A stretch of DNA of 64,000 nt from contig NZ_CAQI01000042.1 in the NCBI RefSeq assembly GCF_001046895.1, positions 62,001 through 126,000 of the forward strand, given 5' to 3'. A model generated the notes under the pieces. The model saw only the letters and a program-made list of their open reading frames with translations, did no database searches and was not told where the DNA came from. Shown here piece after piece: positions 62,970-64,000 of this stretch. Position numbers and translations under genes: made by a program. Numbering within the stretch: the first letter of the stretch is position 1; every line of letters begins with the position of its first letter. This DNA is from Pseudarthrobacter siccitolerans. GTDB taxonomy: Bacteria; Actinomycetota; Actinomycetes; Actinomycetales; Micrococcaceae.

Positions 62970-63458
62970 TCAACAGGGTGTGTCGCGCCACTGGCCCGCG
63001 TAGGGGCCGTGAGACATGCGGGCGATGCGGTTCCGGCGGCCCACGATTGCGAACCCTGCCGATTCGTGGAGCCGGAGGCTTGGCTCGTTTTCGGGAAATA
63101 CGCTTGCCTGGATCGTCCAGATTCCGGCGATCTCGGTGGACTCGATGAGGGCATCCAGCAGTGCCGTGCCGATGCCCAGTCCTCGGGCTTCGGAGCTTAC
63201 GTAGACCGAGTGCTCGACCACCCCGGCGTAGGCCGGACGTGAAGAGACTGGCGAGACCGCGGCCCAGCCTACGACAGTGTTCTCATCAGTTATCGCGACA
63301 TGGCGGTGGGCGGACAGCTTCGAAGTGTCGAAGAAACTCCACTCGGGGGCCGTTGACTCAAAGGTGGCGTTGCCCGCTTCGATGCCCTCCTGGTAGAGCC
63401 GACCCACGGCGGACCAGTCCGTGGCTTCCATGCTCCTCAGAGCTACAGTCCGGGTCAC
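62970..63458 (-). CDS. arsN1: ArsN1-like GNAT N-acetyltransferase
   Basis: A 162-residue acetyltransferase of the phosphinothricin/ArsN1 type. The substrate-loop motif NATFESTAPEWSFFD and the acetyl-CoA motif EARGLGIGTALLDALI are present, then GIWTIQASVFPENEPSLRLHESAGF. ArsN1 enzymes acetylate the arsenic antibiotic arsinothricin; relatives act on phosphinothricin or methionine sulfoximine. It overlaps the arsR stop by 4 bases, so arsenic control is likely and favours ArsN1. Confidence 0.85.
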   Translation of the reverse strand: MTRTVALRSMEATDWSAVGRLYQEGIEAGNATFESTAPEWSFFDTSKLSAHRHVAITDENTVVGWAAVSPVSSRPAYAGVVEHSVYVSSEARGLGIGTALLDALIESTEIAGIWTIQASVFPENEPSLRLHESAGFAIVGRRNRIARMSHGPYAGQWRDTPC

Positions 63459-63808
63459 AGGCTGGTCAGGATCCCCGCGACATCATCCAGCGCGCCAGGG
63501 ACGAGGGAGTAGTAGGCCCAGGTGCCGCGCTTTTCACGGTGCAGCAGCCCGGCATCGACGAGGATTTTCAGGTGGTGGGACACAGTGGGCTGGCTGAGGT
63601 CCAGTGGTTCGGTGAGGTCACACACGCAGGTCTCGCCCGACGACGCTGATTTGATGATGGACAGCAGCCGCAGCCGGCCGGAGTCAGCCAAAGCCTTGAA
63701 GACCAGGGACTTCCGCTGCGCGTCCTCGGCACCCAGGACGGATTCCCCGGCAGGAGCACAACAGGAGGCATCCTGGGTTGCCGGTTCGAGGATTGGCAGT
63801 GAAGTCAT
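63455..63808 (-). CDS. arsR: ArsR arsenite-responsive repressor
   Basis: A 117-residue winged-helix repressor. The recognition helix is LSQPTVSHHLKILVDAG. Cysteines C16-C17 near the N-terminus plus C61/C63 (ETCVCDL) match the corynebacterial ArsR arrangement (C15, C16, C55), so it should release DNA upon As(III) binding. ATG 63808 coincides with the predicted transcription start. Confidence 0.92.
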   Translation of the reverse strand: MTSLPILEPATQDASCCAPAGESVLGAEDAQRKSLVFKALADSGRLRLLSIIKSASSGETCVCDLTEPLDLSQPTVSHHLKILVDAGLLHREKRGTWAYYSLVPGALDDVAGILTSL

Positions 63809-63845
63809 CCATCCATTATGCCCGAATATCGACTTCCATCAATAT
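63808..63845 (-). promoter_or_regulatory. arsR promoter and operator
   Basis: On the minus strand TTGATG and CATAAT are 17 bases apart, the latter ending 6 bases before the arsR ATG, so the message is probably leaderless. ATATCGA (63826-63832) and TCAATAT (63839-63845) form a near-perfect dyad between and over these elements, a typical ArsR operator. Confidence 0.65.
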
Positions 63846-63877
63846 GTGCAGTGCAGCTGAGTCGCGTGGCCGCGAAC

Positions 63878-64000
63878 TCAGGATCCGGCCCTGCTCGAAG
63901 GATGCGGGACAACAACATCGTCGGCCGCCTGCGGGGCCGCCGGGAACAAGAGCGCAAGGAGGCCGACACCCACGGCCGCACCAAGGAGCTGCGCCCCGAT
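63878..64000 (-). CDS. C-terminal end of a MIP/aquaporin-family protein (5' end outside window)
   Basis: The last 40 residues of a minus-strand gene: IGAQLLGAAVGVGLLALLFP, a final membrane helix, then a short polar tail ending PSSRAGS. This resembles the end of MIP channels that sit in actinobacterial arsenic loci and let arsenite leave the cell. Lies upstream of arsR on the same strand. Too short for firm assignment. Confidence 0.5.
   Translation of the reverse strand: MGAQLLGAAVGVGLLALLFPAAPQAADDVVVPHPSSRAGS

Noticed and set aside
1-64000. CRISPR array
   Set aside because: No series of short direct repeats with regular unique spacers was seen; the repeats present are two-copy or tandem.
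1-64000. rRNA genes or complete insertion sequences with transposase
   Set aside because: No rRNA-like sequence and no DDE transposase were recognised; recombinases present are all of the serine type.

Overview
The window reads as high-GC actinobacterial DNA. Gene families and neighbourhoods (glycerol operon, leuS-degV-comEA-comEC, Lsr2, CmtR/CadA/LspA/CadD) fit an Arthrobacter/Pseudarthrobacter-like member of the Micrococcaceae; this is inferred from protein character, not from a database search.

Bases 1-16817 look like core chromosome: a minus-strand run of glycosyltransferase, alpha/beta hydrolase, aldo/keto reductase and a SorC-type regulator; the divergent glpD-glpF-glpK operon; a PEP-utilising enzyme; leuS with what looks like a leaderless attenuator (leader peptide MRAILLLS plus terminator hairpin); degV; comEA; and the 5' part of comEC. 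comEC stops being comEC at about base 16817, in the middle of its conserved LTAVSGAN motif, and the remainder is not in the window. Everything to the right is accessory.

The accessory part is a mosaic. (a) 16.8-23.4 kb: a frameshifted AlbA_2-like gene, an unknown protein with a HEPN-like RNPYSH motif, an Lsr2 xenogeneic silencer and small unknowns. (b) 23.4-39.5 kb: an integrative/mobilisable element with a frameshifted resolvase, lipoprotein, TrbL-like membrane protein, MobV relaxase with a strongly structured candidate oriT, AEP-type primase plus ATPase, excisionase-like and XRE regulators, and a large serine recombinase. A truncated umuC tail lies just beyond. (c) 40.5-47.6 kb: a four-gene putative DNA-defence operon consisting of an MmeI-like methyltransferase without an obvious nuclease motif, an SF2 helicase, a GIY-YIG nuclease and a DUF91/NucS-like nuclease carrying a frameshift. 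(d) 48.8-57.3 kb: a cadmium/thiol-redox block bounded by an imperfect direct repeat, with ccdA-tlpA-cation transporter-thioredoxin-like on the minus strand and cmtR-like-cadA-lspA-cadD-dsbA on the plus strand. (e) 57.3-64 kb: mercury genes (merA, merR, a small Cys-tailed membrane protein, a second MerR) and arsenic genes (Acr3-like carrier, arsN1-like acetyltransferase, arsR, and the 3' end of a MIP channel that runs off the window).

Together the right half is a metal-resistance island (Cd/Zn/Pb, Hg, As) next to mobilisation and defence modules, inserted in or near comEC. Several regulators appear to be read from leaderless transcripts with dyad operators overlapping the promoter.
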